Positions 51,093 to 60,935 of a stretch of 64,000 nucleotides of DNA are shown in pieces. Position 1 is the stretch's first letter, and each line of letters starts with the position of its first letter. This stretch comes from Litorimonas sp051251645 (GTDB lineage: Bacteria; Pseudomonadota; Alphaproteobacteria; Caulobacterales; Maricaulaceae). A program made the position numbers and the translations under genes. The DNA lies in NCBI GenBank assembly GCA_051251645.1, contig JBPOEY010000002.1:62001-126000 (forward strand). Direction: 5' to 3'. The notes beneath the pieces were generated by a model. The model searched no databases. It was not told the origin of the DNA and worked only from the letters and a program-made list of their open reading frames with translations.

Positions 51093-51701
51093 ATGACGAA
51101 TTTTGACCGAATTTCACCCCGCTCTGGGGCTGCCGTAACGTTATTAAAAGGCGATGTGCTGACAGTGCGGGACCCAGAGGGTCAGCAAGTCTCAGATTTG
51201 ATCGCCTATAATCAGGGCGACTTGAAAGAATATCTCTCATCGGGCCGGACCATTGATTATGCTTCAAGACTATTTCTAACAACGGGCGACATTTTATACT
51301 CGAACCGGTCAAACCCGATGTTGACGATCATTCATGATGACGTCGGACGTCATGATTTTACCCTCACGCCGTGTTCGCGCGCGATGTTTGAAAAGCTCTA
51401 CCCGGACGAAGACCCTCACCGGGGATGTCTCGGAAACCTCGCGGCTGCGGTCGAGCCTCTCGGCCTGACGTCTGATGATGTTCCAATCGCCTTTAATATT
51501 TTTATGCATGTTTCAGTTAACTCGGAAACAGGAGAGATTGCTGTTCTACCGCCCCTCAGCAAGCCTGGTGATGTCATGCGTTTGCGAGCTGAAATGGATT
51601 TAGAAGTTGCGTTAACGGCGTGCTCAGCGGGTCAATCGAACAACTTCATCTACAAGCCCATTGAGTATCATATTCAACATCACTCCAACCCGTCTGAATA
51701 A
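51093..51701 (+). CDS. DUF1989 (urea carboxylase-associated) protein
   Basis: A 202-residue protein from the ATG at 51093; an ATG at 51081 overlapping the previous gene is possible. It matches the DUF1989 family, which contains urea/guanidine carboxylase-associated proteins: DPEGQQVSDLIAY, LTTGDILYSN, HDFTLTPCSRAM and a conserved NIFMHV segment with ACSAGQSNNF. Known relatives sit with urea or guanidine amidolyases, but none are present here. Its tight linkage to a YqcI/YcgG gene suggests a shared N-containing substrate. Confidence 0.88.
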   Translation: MTNFDRISPRSGAAVTLLKGDVLTVRDPEGQQVSDLIAYNQGDLKEYLSSGRTIDYASRLFLTTGDILYSNRSNPMLTIIHDDVGRHDFTLTPCSRAMFEKLYPDEDPHRGCLGNLAAAVEPLGLTSDDVPIAFNIFMHVSVNSETGEIAVLPPLSKPGDVMRLRAEMDLEVALTACSAGQSNNFIYKPIEYHIQHHSNPSE

Positions 51702-51771
51702 AGACACACGCTAACATGGCCGCCAAAACCCAACCCCGACACTGGCCGTTATTGATGAGAGGACATTCGAT

Positions 51772-52275
51772 ATGCTCAACACTTTAATGCGGCACAAAAC
51801 CGCCGGGGTTGGTTTTATTATCATTTGTGCGATTGGTTTTGCCGCATGGCGTTTGAACGGTGCAATCTATCGCGATGCTGTTTTAGTCGAACTTTATGAA
51901 GCTCTGAGATCGAGTGGGCTCTATTTAGGCAGCGCAATCGCGACGAGCTCGGCCACAACATTGGCTCTCATGCTGACCATGCTTGGTCTTGTTCGACAGA
52001 TCGATAAAGATTTTGATCGCGGCGTATATCAGTCCGTCGTGTTTATCGGCGTGATGAGTGCGACCTGCCTCGTATCCGCTATTTTATTGTTGCTCTTATT
52101 CACCTTGCCCGTCTCAGAGTATGATCAGGTGCCGTCCTGGTGGTATAGTGCCCTTTACAACCTCGCCTATGGCTTAATAGTTCTCGTCTCGGCTTTGGCC
52201 GTCACAATTGTGCTTATCCTCACCCAAATTATTGTGAGCGTCATTCGTAACATAACCCCAACATCGAAGTCCTAG
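51772..52275 (+). CDS. membrane protein of unknown function
   Basis: A 167-residue protein with four hydrophobic helices (residues ~13-30, ~47-68, ~83-106, ~122-150) and short connecting loops; LVRQIDKDFDRGVYQS lies between helices 2 and 3. It has a GAGAGGAC site. No family is recognised. It follows the DUF1989 gene on the same strand after 70 bases. Confidence 0.7.
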   Translation: MLNTLMRHKTAGVGFIIICAIGFAAWRLNGAIYRDAVLVELYEALRSSGLYLGSAIATSSATTLALMLTMLGLVRQIDKDFDRGVYQSVVFIGVMSATCLVSAILLLLLFTLPVSEYDQVPSWWYSALYNLAYGLIVLVSALAVTIVLILTQIIVSVIRNITPTSKS

Positions 52276-52333
52276 GAGCCCTAATGGGGATCAGATGTCA
52301 TCAATGGTTTCGGCCTGATAGGCGTAATATGGC

Positions 52334-53056
52334 TCAGGTAAAATCATCCACCAGTTGGTTCTGTAAGCGCACAGACTGTACGCAAATCTCCAACTGTTGA
52401 GGATCAAGAATATCAATATGATTGCGCGTGAAGTCGACCAACCCTTTCGTCTTTAGGGCCTTAAATGTTCGACTGACTGTGACAGATGTTAGGCCTAATG
52501 CGTCAGCAATATCAGCTTGCGTCAAAGGAACTCTCAATCGATCTGGATGGCTAAAGCCATTCCGGAGTTGCTTGGATCTTAGTCCCAATAGGGCATGCGC
52601 GATCTTTGCTTCAGCATTGCCGCGAGTGAAGACCGCCATGCGTTCTTGTAACATGATGTAGCGCCGCCCCAGTGTTTTCATAATTGCAATTGCGGCCATG
52701 GGAGACCGCTCCATAGCGTCGACGAATTGGTTGACAGGGATGAGATATAATTCAGCTTTTTCAAACGCGATCAAGGTCGACGTTGCCCGCTCGTCAGAGA
52801 TGAACTCCAGACCCCCAATATCGATCGGTACATGAAATGCGAATAATTGCCTGTCCCCGCCCTCAAGGTCGGCCGTCGATGTCAGCCATCCTTCAACGAC
52901 ACAGTAGAGGTGCTTAACCACATCTCCGGCATTATAAAGTGATCGGCCTTTTTCCAAGGTTTTCCGCGTTACCTGAATGTCTTTCAGAAAATCACTCCCT
53001 TCCACGTCGAACGAGAAGTTGTTGCCGAGGGCATCAATTAAATATTTTGTATTCAT
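52334..53056 (-). CDS. Crp/Fnr family transcription regulator
   Basis: A 240-residue regulator with an N-terminal cyclic-nucleotide-binding-type beta-roll (YNAGDVVKHLYCVVEGWL, FHVPIDIGGLEF) and a dimerisation helix. The C-terminal winged HTH reads TQADIADALGLTSVTVSRTFKALKTKG. There is no Cys cluster of FNR type, so it is not an oxygen-sensing [4Fe-4S] protein. Ligand and targets are unknown. The 229-bp interval before the sensor kinase gene shows no other gene. Confidence 0.9.
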   Translation of the reverse strand: MNTKYLIDALGNNFSFDVEGSDFLKDIQVTRKTLEKGRSLYNAGDVVKHLYCVVEGWLTSTADLEGGDRQLFAFHVPIDIGGLEFISDERATSTLIAFEKAELYLIPVNQFVDAMERSPMAAIAIMKTLGRRYIMLQERMAVFTRGNAEAKIAHALLGLRSKQLRNGFSHPDRLRVPLTQADIADALGLTSVTVSRTFKALKTKGLVDFTRNHIDILDPQQLEICVQSVRLQNQLVDDFT

Positions 53057-53284
53057 TTAGATACATCGTTTTGGAGAGAAATCGTGACGTCTTCAGTGAG
53101 CCGTAACATCGCAAGGTCACCAAAGTCACTTAACCCATTCAGGAGGGTATTCGTAACATCTTGCGTCCTATCAGGCAATGAAATCAAAATAGAAGCCATT
53201 TTGCCTTCAAACACATCTAGCCAAGTATTTTAAACGATCTCAACCAGAGCGAAAGGCCGGATATTCTTCGCCCCCATAAAGTCA

Positions 53285-55099
53285 TTAAGACGCTAACGCC
53301 TGTGTCCGGTCACTGGCATTCACAACAGCTCTTTTATCGAAGCAGCCCCCCAAAGCCAGCGAGATCGCTTGGGCAAGATCACGCACCCGGACGGGGCGCG
53401 TAACGGCCAGCGCTGTTGTCGCATAGGTGGCAAGCTCTGACGGGCCGCAAATCAGAACGATAGGCGGTCGGATCGACGGCGGAATTGGCGCGAACAACTC
53501 CATCGCAGCAACCCCGTGACCGAGATCGACCCGCGTATCGAGCAAGATGATGTCTGGCGCACACCGATTGTGAATTTGCGAGATAAGCGTCAACACACCC
53601 GCTTTCGTGCAGGCGAATTGCTGCGTGTTCGCATTCATTCCTGTCAGTGTTTCCGTGAAAATGGACGTTTCTAAACCGATCGGTGAAAAGAGACCGATGG
53701 TTAAATTACGGGGGAGTTCGGCGATTGGACACGCGCGGATGATTACTGCGGGCAAAGAGAGTTTCATCGTAAACACGGACCCTTCGCCAAGTCTGCTTGT
53801 GGCGGACAGCGTTCCCTGCATCAACTCCGTTAGTTCACGGCTAATCGACAGACCAATTCCGGTTCCCTCATAGACGCGGGCCGAGCCGCTGCTGCCTTGG
53901 CGAAACCGCTCGAACATATGATCAATTCTATCTGGGTCTATACCAATGCCGCTATCGGCCACGCTGAATTCAAGGTTATAGTGCCCACGATCCTGTGGCG
54001 TGCCTGTGACGCTAATGATGACATATCCCTGTTCGGTGAATTTGACTGCATTGCCAGTTAGATTTTGTAGCACCTGACGGATCCGAACCGGATCACCGAC
54101 GACGTGTTGCGGCAAATTCGGGTCGAGCCGGACCATGACATCGACAGATTTCGCGTACGCTTTTTCCGCGGCGAGAACGGCCACATCTTCTACCAAGGTT
54201 GCCAGCTCGAACGGTTCCGGATGTAAGTCCATTTGTCCTGCTTCGAGTCTCGAATAGTCAAGAATATCATCGATAATAACCATGAGTTTTTCACCCGAAG
54301 TCGAGATAACCTGCGTATATTGTGCCTGTGTCGGCGATAGATTGGTGCCGAGCATTAACTCGCTCATTCCGATCACACCATTCATCGGTGTGCGGATTTC
54401 ATGGCTCATCGCGGCCAAGAAGTCCGACTTCGCAATATTGGCGGCATCGGCTTTTTTCTGCGCGGTTTCTGCGCGAAATTTGTGGCTTTCAGCCTCCTGT
54501 CTTTGTCTTGTCGCGACAGCAACCATCTCAAGAAAACGCGCATCGCTTTGATGCAGCGCGGATAACAAGGCCGCAAAAACGCAGAGATAAGCCGGAAGAA
54601 TGGCGAGGCTGACATAGACCATTGATGTATCGCCACTGATATAAAAATGATTGGCGAGAATACCTGCTACTGCTGCCGTCGCCAGAACGTACGGGAGCAC
54701 CGAGACAATCAGGAGCTGAGGCAAGGAACGATAACCGATCAAGGGATTGACCACGCCCGCGCAGGCATAGACCGCAACGAGAAAGGTCAACGCTAAATTC
54801 GTATTCATCAAGACCACAGGAATTGGCAGAGCGAAAGCAACTTGGAGCACAAGTGTTGAGACCAAAATCCCGGCGCGCGCCGAGCGTTTATCGACCTTAT
54901 CCGCCAAAAATTTGAACGCTAAAAGCTCAATCCCCAATCCAATCAAGCAAGTCACGCAAATCGCGAGGGCGATTTTCCATGATGTTATTGTGCTGATGAA
55001 GAGAGCGCACAAAAAAGCGGCCAACACCCGAAAGAAGGCGGACTGCTTGATAAAGCTGTGCACCGTGAGGTAACTATTTTTACGCTGGTGCGACATCAT
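53285..55099 (-). CDS. membrane hybrid histidine kinase with degenerate receiver
   Basis: A 604-residue sensor. About six hydrophobic helices (residues ~20-185) precede a coiled linker. The HisKA domain has the phospho-His in MSHEIRTPMNG, and the ATPase domain has N-, G1- and G2-type motifs (LTGNAVKFT, DSGIGID, GTGIGLSI). Residues ~465-590 look like a receiver: an Asp is present in ILLDTR, but the expected acidic pair at the start is replaced (LFSPIG) and the conserved Lys is Arg (TRPVRV). It therefore probably cannot act as a normal phosphoreceiver. It lies between the regulator gene and the TonB receptor. Confidence 0.88.
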   Translation of the reverse strand: MMSHQRKNSYLTVHSFIKQSAFFRVLAAFLCALFISTITSWKIALAICVTCLIGLGIELLAFKFLADKVDKRSARAGILVSTLVLQVAFALPIPVVLMNTNLALTFLVAVYACAGVVNPLIGYRSLPQLLIVSVLPYVLATAAVAGILANHFYISGDTSMVYVSLAILPAYLCVFAALLSALHQSDARFLEMVAVATRQRQEAESHKFRAETAQKKADAANIAKSDFLAAMSHEIRTPMNGVIGMSELMLGTNLSPTQAQYTQVISTSGEKLMVIIDDILDYSRLEAGQMDLHPEPFELATLVEDVAVLAAEKAYAKSVDVMVRLDPNLPQHVVGDPVRIRQVLQNLTGNAVKFTEQGYVIISVTGTPQDRGHYNLEFSVADSGIGIDPDRIDHMFERFRQGSSGSARVYEGTGIGLSISRELTELMQGTLSATSRLGEGSVFTMKLSLPAVIIRACPIAELPRNLTIGLFSPIGLETSIFTETLTGMNANTQQFACTKAGVLTLISQIHNRCAPDIILLDTRVDLGHGVAAMELFAPIPPSIRPPIVLICGPSELATYATTALAVTRPVRVRDLAQAISLALGGCFDKRAVVNASDRTQALAS

Positions 55100-55164
55100 G
55101 TAACACGGTTAGTATCCGATACCTGAAAATGGTCTTAACCACGATCGGTGAGAGGGATTTAATG

Positions 55165-55202
55165 TCAAAAAGAACGCCTCCCAAACGCCGGGCTTGGAAG
55201 GC
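55165..55202 (-). terminator. rho-independent terminator after the TonB receptor
   Basis: On the minus strand GCCTTCCAA and TTGGGAGGC pair with one G-T pair around a 9-nt loop, followed by TTCTTTTT. It is 33 bases beyond the receptor stop. Confidence 0.8.
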
Positions 55203-55235
55203 GGTAATTGAGCGCTCTATATGTGCCGCTGCGAT

Positions 55236-57854
55236 TTAGAACCGACGTTTCAGACTCGCCGCAACTGTGGTCCCGATATTATAGTCATCAAGAATGATTG
55301 ATGTGCCGTTCAACGTTTGGCTGGCCTCATAACGGTCATCCAAGATATTTTGGATTTTGAACCCGAACTCATACTCGCTTCCCCGCATTTTGAACGGGAT
55401 ATTGGTCACGAGATCAAGACTGATCGGGAGCTGTTCGTTGATCGATGGTAAGCCATTGGACAAATCTTCGACCGCGCGAATCCGCTCAGACGTGTAGTTC
55501 AGCAGCAGGAATATGTCCCAACCAGCTTCGTAATTTTCGATTCCAAACTGCAAATTGACAAGATGGTCACTCTGCCCCTGCAGTTTACGCCCATCCGTAT
55601 AAAGCCCGGCTGCGGAAATCGTCACGGGCGTCACACCCCGTGACGGATCAACCGTCGGCGGCGTGATGCTGACGGTGCCATCAGCTGACACGGAACTGTC
55701 AACATAGGTGTAATTCGACCGAATCACGAAATCCTGCCCGCCGAGCCATTTGTTCAGGACAGGGAACTTGTCGGAAATGGCGAATTTCTTCTCAAACTCC
55801 AATTCCAAACCATAAAGTTCTGCACGCGGTGCGTTGATAAAGCTCGTCGCGTTACTTTCGCCCAAGCCGTTAAAAATGAACTCCTCGATCGGATTCGTCA
55901 GATCCTTATAGAAGCCGCCCACGGTGATGAACTGCGTCGCCCCGAAATAATACTCCAAACGCGCATCGAGATTTATGCTCTCAGAATTGGTCAGGAACGG
56001 GTTGCCGACGAAACGATCATCTGTGTCCGTATTGACGAAAATCGACGGGGTGAGTTCGCGGAATTGCGGCCGGTTGATCGTTTTCGACGCTGCCAACCGC
56101 AACTGCCAATTATCGGCGAACGTATAGGTCGCTGTTACCGCGGGGAGGAGATAGTTTTCGTCGAGCGTCTCGAATTGAAAGAACGACCCCGCGACAAGCG
56201 ACTGCTCAATGGCGGTTTCCTGCTTTGATGTTTCATACCGTAAGCCACCTGAGACCCGCAGGTCCGGAAAGAATTCGGTTTCCAATGCGACATAGCCGCC
56301 GAAGGTTTCTAGCGTCGCAAAGGACAGGTCCGGGAAGCCCGTCGTCCCGCCGCGACGAATTTCCAACACGCCCGCATCAACAACCGCGTCCGACAAGATC
56401 AAATCAATGCGCGATTCCCGTAAGGGCGCTGGGATCGTGCCAAAATAGCGAAAGTCAGCTTGCGAAGAATCCCGGCTTTTATCGAGATAGGCCCCACCAA
56501 ATTTAATCTCGACCTCCCGCGCGCCCAGATCGAAGGGCACCGCAAAATCGAGGCCCAAATCGAGGGTCGTGTCATCAAGCTCTGAAAACCGGATATCATT
56601 ATTCGTACCGGGTCGGTTAAATTGGAACCGAAAGCCCAAACCATCTTCGAAATTCTCATAATTGATGCGACGCTCATAAGGGGCATCGCGCGCCGCCTTG
56701 GCGTAGGACGCGCGCCACGTGAGCTCGGCATCATTCAGCGATGGAATGAAATGCTCGCCCAATAACTGACCCATATAGACTTCACGTTCGAACCATTCCG
56801 TGAAGTCCTGACGGAAAAACCGATCTTCGCGATCTTCGCCCGTGATGATGCGCGCTTCGGCTGAGGATTGACGCGTCGCCAACCCAACAATCTGCACTAA
56901 ATTATTTTCATCAAGCTCAACGCCAACGCCGAGCAAACCATTTAGAGAGACGGTGTTTTCCGTCGATTCTCGAAACCCTTGGTCCAACAAGACAAGCTCG
57001 CCATTGCCGCCGATATTGGCCGTATTGTCCTCACCACGCCGCGTTTCCCAGCGATTATCATAGCCGAGCGTTGCCAGAACGCCGATGCTTTGACCGCCAT
57101 CGAGATCAAATCGAGTCCCGGCAGAGAGGCGCCCGCCGCCATTAAACGGAAGTTTCTCATCAATATCGATCACGAGCGTATCGAAGTTTTCAAAGTTGCG
57201 CGTCGGAACACCATTGGCGTCCAAGGCGGGCAAGTCCCGAAGACCATCGTCAAAGCCGAGCCAATCCGTATCAGACCCGCCATAGACAAGGCCTTTTCGG
57301 TTCGTTGTCGTTGTATTGTAAGATCCGCTGACCGAGAGCTCCAAGAATGCCTCATCCGGGAGCGCGCGCGTGCGCAAATTAATCGCCCCACCGCCAAATT
57401 CTCCCGAAAATTCCGGGCTATAGGTTTTCTGCACAACGACGTCAGACAAGACTGAGGTCGGGAACAAATCGAGCGGGGCGACCCGGCGTAAAGGCTCCGG
57501 TGATGGCAGGGGCGCGCCATTGAGCGTCGCGTAAGAGTAACGTTCATTCAAACCCCGCACGATCACGAATTTGCCTTGGCTCAGGGACAGGCCCGTGACG
57601 CGGGTCAACGCCGAGGCAATATCGCTCGCCCCAATTTGGGCAAAAGTGTCTTCATCCAAAACCGTCGTGATTTCCGAGGTAATTTTCTTTTCATTCGGAA
57701 TGAAAACGCCCGTCGAGATGACTTCGTCTGATATTTCAGGCGACGGAGAGGGTGTCTCCTGTGCATTGGCTCGGCTCGGAAGCTGAGTCAGCGCCGTCCC
57801 GATCAGAAGCGCGGCTAAGAAGCTGTGTGTCGTTGGTTTCACGATGCGATCCAT
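55236..57854 (-). CDS. TonB-dependent outer-membrane receptor
   Basis: An 872-residue receptor. A signal peptide (residues 1-~31, ending ANA) is followed by an N-terminal segment with the VISTGVFIP box. The plug domain contains FVIVRGLNERYSY, DLFPTSVLSDV and EFSGEFGGGAI, and the 22-stranded barrel ends with the C-terminal aromatic residue in SLKRRF. The plug features resemble the Caulobacter-type receptors for large substrates; the ligand is unknown. It is 86 bp downstream of the duplicated surface-lipoprotein gene on the same strand, so they are probably one operon and may act together. Confidence 0.93.
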   Translation of the reverse strand: MDRIVKPTTHSFLAALLIGTALTQLPSRANAQETPSPSPEISDEVISTGVFIPNEKKITSEITTVLDEDTFAQIGASDIASALTRVTGLSLSQGKFVIVRGLNERYSYATLNGAPLPSPEPLRRVAPLDLFPTSVLSDVVVQKTYSPEFSGEFGGGAINLRTRALPDEAFLELSVSGSYNTTTTNRKGLVYGGSDTDWLGFDDGLRDLPALDANGVPTRNFENFDTLVIDIDEKLPFNGGGRLSAGTRFDLDGGQSIGVLATLGYDNRWETRRGEDNTANIGGNGELVLLDQGFRESTENTVSLNGLLGVGVELDENNLVQIVGLATRQSSAEARIITGEDREDRFFRQDFTEWFEREVYMGQLLGEHFIPSLNDAELTWRASYAKAARDAPYERRINYENFEDGLGFRFQFNRPGTNNDIRFSELDDTTLDLGLDFAVPFDLGAREVEIKFGGAYLDKSRDSSQADFRYFGTIPAPLRESRIDLILSDAVVDAGVLEIRRGGTTGFPDLSFATLETFGGYVALETEFFPDLRVSGGLRYETSKQETAIEQSLVAGSFFQFETLDENYLLPAVTATYTFADNWQLRLAASKTINRPQFRELTPSIFVNTDTDDRFVGNPFLTNSESINLDARLEYYFGATQFITVGGFYKDLTNPIEEFIFNGLGESNATSFINAPRAELYGLELEFEKKFAISDKFPVLNKWLGGQDFVIRSNYTYVDSSVSADGTVSITPPTVDPSRGVTPVTISAAGLYTDGRKLQGQSDHLVNLQFGIENYEAGWDIFLLLNYTSERIRAVEDLSNGLPSINEQLPISLDLVTNIPFKMRGSEYEFGFKIQNILDDRYEASQTLNGTSIILDDYNIGTTVAASLKRRF

Positions 57855-57940
57855 TTCAAAATCGGTCAGTTAGTTTTGGTCGGCAACAGTCAGAGCCGCA
57901 AACCGTTCGACCCGGACACAAGGCCCGGGTCGCGGAAAAT

Positions 57941-60688
57941 CTATTGGTCGACCAAAAGGGTCCAACCTTGATACCAAGTGTCATCGGCGTCTTCGACGGC
58001 GCCGATGTAGGTGACGGCATCAAAGAACGGATCGACAGCATTGACGTTGGTCGCGGTAACCGCCTGCTCCGGTGCGCCAGGGACATAGCTTTCGTCAGAC
58101 ACGGTGACCGCGCCACCAATAATAATATTAGACCCCGCCGCGATGACCGCCGCCTGCGCCGCGTCTTCAACCGTATTATCGGCTTCGAGATCGGCGCTAT
58201 TGCCTGCGATGAGAAAGCTGTTCAGCGAGACATTTCCGGCTGTCGCCTCTGTCGCCGTGGAGGCATCATCAATGTCAAAACCTGCATCCTGAAAGCCGGT
58301 CACGATCCCGTTATAGAGGTCCGCATTTGTCCCGGCGCGTAGCAAGACGCCCGTATCGCCCGCAGCGCCCCCAATAAAGGTTAGGTTCGAGATCGTTGGA
58401 TTAGACCGTGGGGTCAGCGTATTATTCGAGCCCCGGTTGTCGCCTTCGATCCCGCGGTCGCCGGCGCTGTCGGCTTGATCAATGATGACATATTGCACCT
58501 TGCCAACCCAGCCATCGGTCCAGTCAAGGCTGTCATCACCAATCCCTGTCAGGACAAGGTGTTTGACATTCACGGTACCGCCGAAGAATTCGACGCCGTC
58601 ATCAACATTATTATGGACTTGGACGTAATCGACTTGCGTCGCGGAGCCGACCCCTTGGAAGGCAATGCCGTTGAGCTCGTCCTCATCATTGATGAGGTTG
58701 CCTGCGAAAGAGACCCGGGTAAAAAACAAATTGCCGCTATTATCGTCAGAGGCCCCACCCCCGAATAGGCCCGAAGAGCCTTCGCCGGATTTCTCACACC
58801 CAATCGCACCGCCTGTTGCCGTGCCGTCGATACAATCATTGATCGGCGCGCGGCCATTGATGATCAAGCCACCCCATTTACCGCGATCATTCGCATTATC
58901 TGACGTTCCGAACACTTCATCGCGCGATGTGATGATGACGGGCGCTGTGCGGGTTCCGTTAGAGCGGATTTGGGAGCCGCGTGAGACAACGAGATAATCG
59001 TCCCCCGCCGCGCCGTAGACAGTCGTTCCCGCATCAATGGTAAGAATGGCGCTCGATCGATTAGCAATCGGGTTGGCTGTGTCACCGCCCAGATCTTCGC
59101 CGATAAAGACCGCGCCTTCGAGTTGATAGACGAAATTATTGTTCAACCGGACATTGGACGTGATCGACCCTGTCAGCGAACAAATCTGCTTGCCGCCGAC
59201 AATGTCACCTGTGGACAGCGTGCCCACCGGACATTCCGTTGGGCTTTCAAACAACCCAAAGGTCCAGCCCTGCGCCCAATTGCTATCCTCGGTCTCGGTC
59301 GCGGAAAACGCGCCGATATAGCCAGCATTATCAAAACCTGCGAGCATCGGGTCTGTTGATGTCACGGCTTGCTCCGCCGCACCGGGGAAAAACTCATCCG
59401 CCAGGGAGCTATTGCCCTGAACGACGTTCGGGCTGTTCGCGACAGCGGTTTGCGTATCAAAGGCTGGAGTGTCGTCACCGGATTCGATATTGTCGCTATT
59501 GTCGAGGAATAGAGAGGCAAACGACAAATCACCACTGGCGAGATTATCCAGACTGGACTGATCATCGACATCAATACCGGCATCTTGGAACCCGACGATC
59601 ACGCCGTTAATCATGCGTCCTTCTGTGCCGGCGCGAACAACAATGCCCGTGTCGCCGGAATCACCGCCGAGGAAGGTAAAGTTGGAAATCAGCGGATTAG
59701 ACGTTGGGGTCAGTGTGTTGTTGGAGCCTCGGTTATCACCTTCAATCCCGCGGTCGCCTGCGCCAGGGCTTTGTTTGACGAGCACATATTGAGCGCCGCC
59801 GGTCCACCCATCCGTCCAGTCAAGGCTATCATCGCCAATCCCCGTCAGCACAACATAGTCACAGACGACGGAGCCGCCGAAAAACTCGACGCCATCGTCC
59901 GCATTATTGTGAACTTGAATATGGTCACACGTTGTGCCGGACCCGACGCCCTGGAACGCAATCCCGTTCAACTCGTCTTCGTCATTGATCAAGTTACCGG
60001 CATATTTGACCTGCAAATATTGCAAGGTGCCCGAGTTATCCGCCGCGTTCGCGCCGCCAAATAAACCGGATGACCCTTCGCCAGATTTCTCACAGTCGGC
60101 TGAGCCGCCGACGGCGGTCCCGTCGATACAATCATTAATCGGTGCGGAGCCGTTAATAACGAGGCCACCCCATTGTCCCCGATCATTCGCCGGATCAACC
60201 GTGCCGGCAATGTCTTGGATCGATGTCATAATCACCGGCTCTGTCGCTGAGCCGCGGGCATTTAGACGCGAGCCTCGCGAAACAACGAGATAGTCTTGAC
60301 CTGCTTTGCCAAAAATTCGCGTGCCTGCCGGGATCGTTAAGGTCGCGTTGCGCCCACCGTCTTCACCCACAAATACTGCCCCGTCCAGCGCGTAGCCATT
60401 GGCCGCTGACAAAGTCAGGTTTTCCGTAATCGTGCCGGTAATCGTGCAGGCAATGACGTCTGTGCTGCCTGTTGCAATCGTTTCTTGCGTCGTTCCTGTG
60501 TCGCAACCGGCCGCGCCGACAAGATTAATCTCAGTATTGCCGCTACCGCCACCACCGCCTGACGTTGGAGGATTAATGACCACACCGCCGGTTTGGCCGG
60601 GAGAAGAGGTTGTCCCGCCTCCGCAAGCAGATAAGGCAAAACCAGCCGCAGTGGCCAAAAGGACGCGCTTTAGGGACGAGTTGAACAT
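57941..60688 (-). CDS. internally duplicated surface lipoprotein (right-handed beta-helix-like)
   Basis: A 915-residue protein with a lipoprotein signal (ALSACGGG, Cys about residue 22) and a Gly/Ser linker. Two tandem domains of about 420 residues, starting near residues 75 and 500, share many blocks: NDRGxWGGLxINGxAPIND, CEKSGEGSSGLFGG, LINDEDELNGIAFQGVGS, GDDSLDWTDGW, GDRGIEGDNRGSNNTLTP and GDTGxxxRAGT. The repeats with DGVEFFGG and conserved Asn/Asp ladders suggest a parallel beta-helix that may bind calcium. Similar proteins are often encoded beside TonB receptors, where they may capture the substrate; that role is inference. No promoter element is recognised upstream. Confidence 0.82.
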   Translation of the reverse strand: MFNSSLKRVLLATAAGFALSACGGGTTSSPGQTGGVVINPPTSGGGGGSGNTEINLVGAAGCDTGTTQETIATGSTDVIACTITGTITENLTLSAANGYALDGAVFVGEDGGRNATLTIPAGTRIFGKAGQDYLVVSRGSRLNARGSATEPVIMTSIQDIAGTVDPANDRGQWGGLVINGSAPINDCIDGTAVGGSADCEKSGEGSSGLFGGANAADNSGTLQYLQVKYAGNLINDEDELNGIAFQGVGSGTTCDHIQVHNNADDGVEFFGGSVVCDYVVLTGIGDDSLDWTDGWTGGAQYVLVKQSPGAGDRGIEGDNRGSNNTLTPTSNPLISNFTFLGGDSGDTGIVVRAGTEGRMINGVIVGFQDAGIDVDDQSSLDNLASGDLSFASLFLDNSDNIESGDDTPAFDTQTAVANSPNVVQGNSSLADEFFPGAAEQAVTSTDPMLAGFDNAGYIGAFSATETEDSNWAQGWTFGLFESPTECPVGTLSTGDIVGGKQICSLTGSITSNVRLNNNFVYQLEGAVFIGEDLGGDTANPIANRSSAILTIDAGTTVYGAAGDDYLVVSRGSQIRSNGTRTAPVIITSRDEVFGTSDNANDRGKWGGLIINGRAPINDCIDGTATGGAIGCEKSGEGSSGLFGGGASDDNSGNLFFTRVSFAGNLINDEDELNGIAFQGVGSATQVDYVQVHNNVDDGVEFFGGTVNVKHLVLTGIGDDSLDWTDGWVGKVQYVIIDQADSAGDRGIEGDNRGSNNTLTPRSNPTISNLTFIGGAAGDTGVLLRAGTNADLYNGIVTGFQDAGFDIDDASTATEATAGNVSLNSFLIAGNSADLEADNTVEDAAQAAVIAAGSNIIIGGAVTVSDESYVPGAPEQAVTATNVNAVDPFFDAVTYIGAVEDADDTWYQGWTLLVDQ

Positions 60689-60872
60689 GTGTAAGCCTCA
60701 CGAAGGACAAAAATCGCTAACGAGGGACTCAAAATTTGCCCTCGCGTTCCTGCGGGCCAAGACCACCTTATTGTGACGCGCGAGCAACGGGTCCGTGTCG
60801 CTTCGGTGAAAGGCTCGTGAAGCTTCAATGACGTTCAAAGACTGTTTTGAGCCAAGTCACTGACTCCAAACG

Positions 60873-60900
60873 AAAAAGGCCCGCCGTTATCGGGCGAGCC
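60873..60900 (-). terminator. rho-independent terminator after the TPR gene
   Basis: GCCCG and CGGGC pair (extended by flanking GGC/GCC with a bulge) and on the minus strand are followed by CTTTTT. It lies 36 bases after the TPR gene stop, separating it from the lipoprotein-receptor operon. Confidence 0.7.
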
Positions 60901-60935
60901 ATTTTCTGTATTTTTGAGACGCTGTCTGCGTGAGC

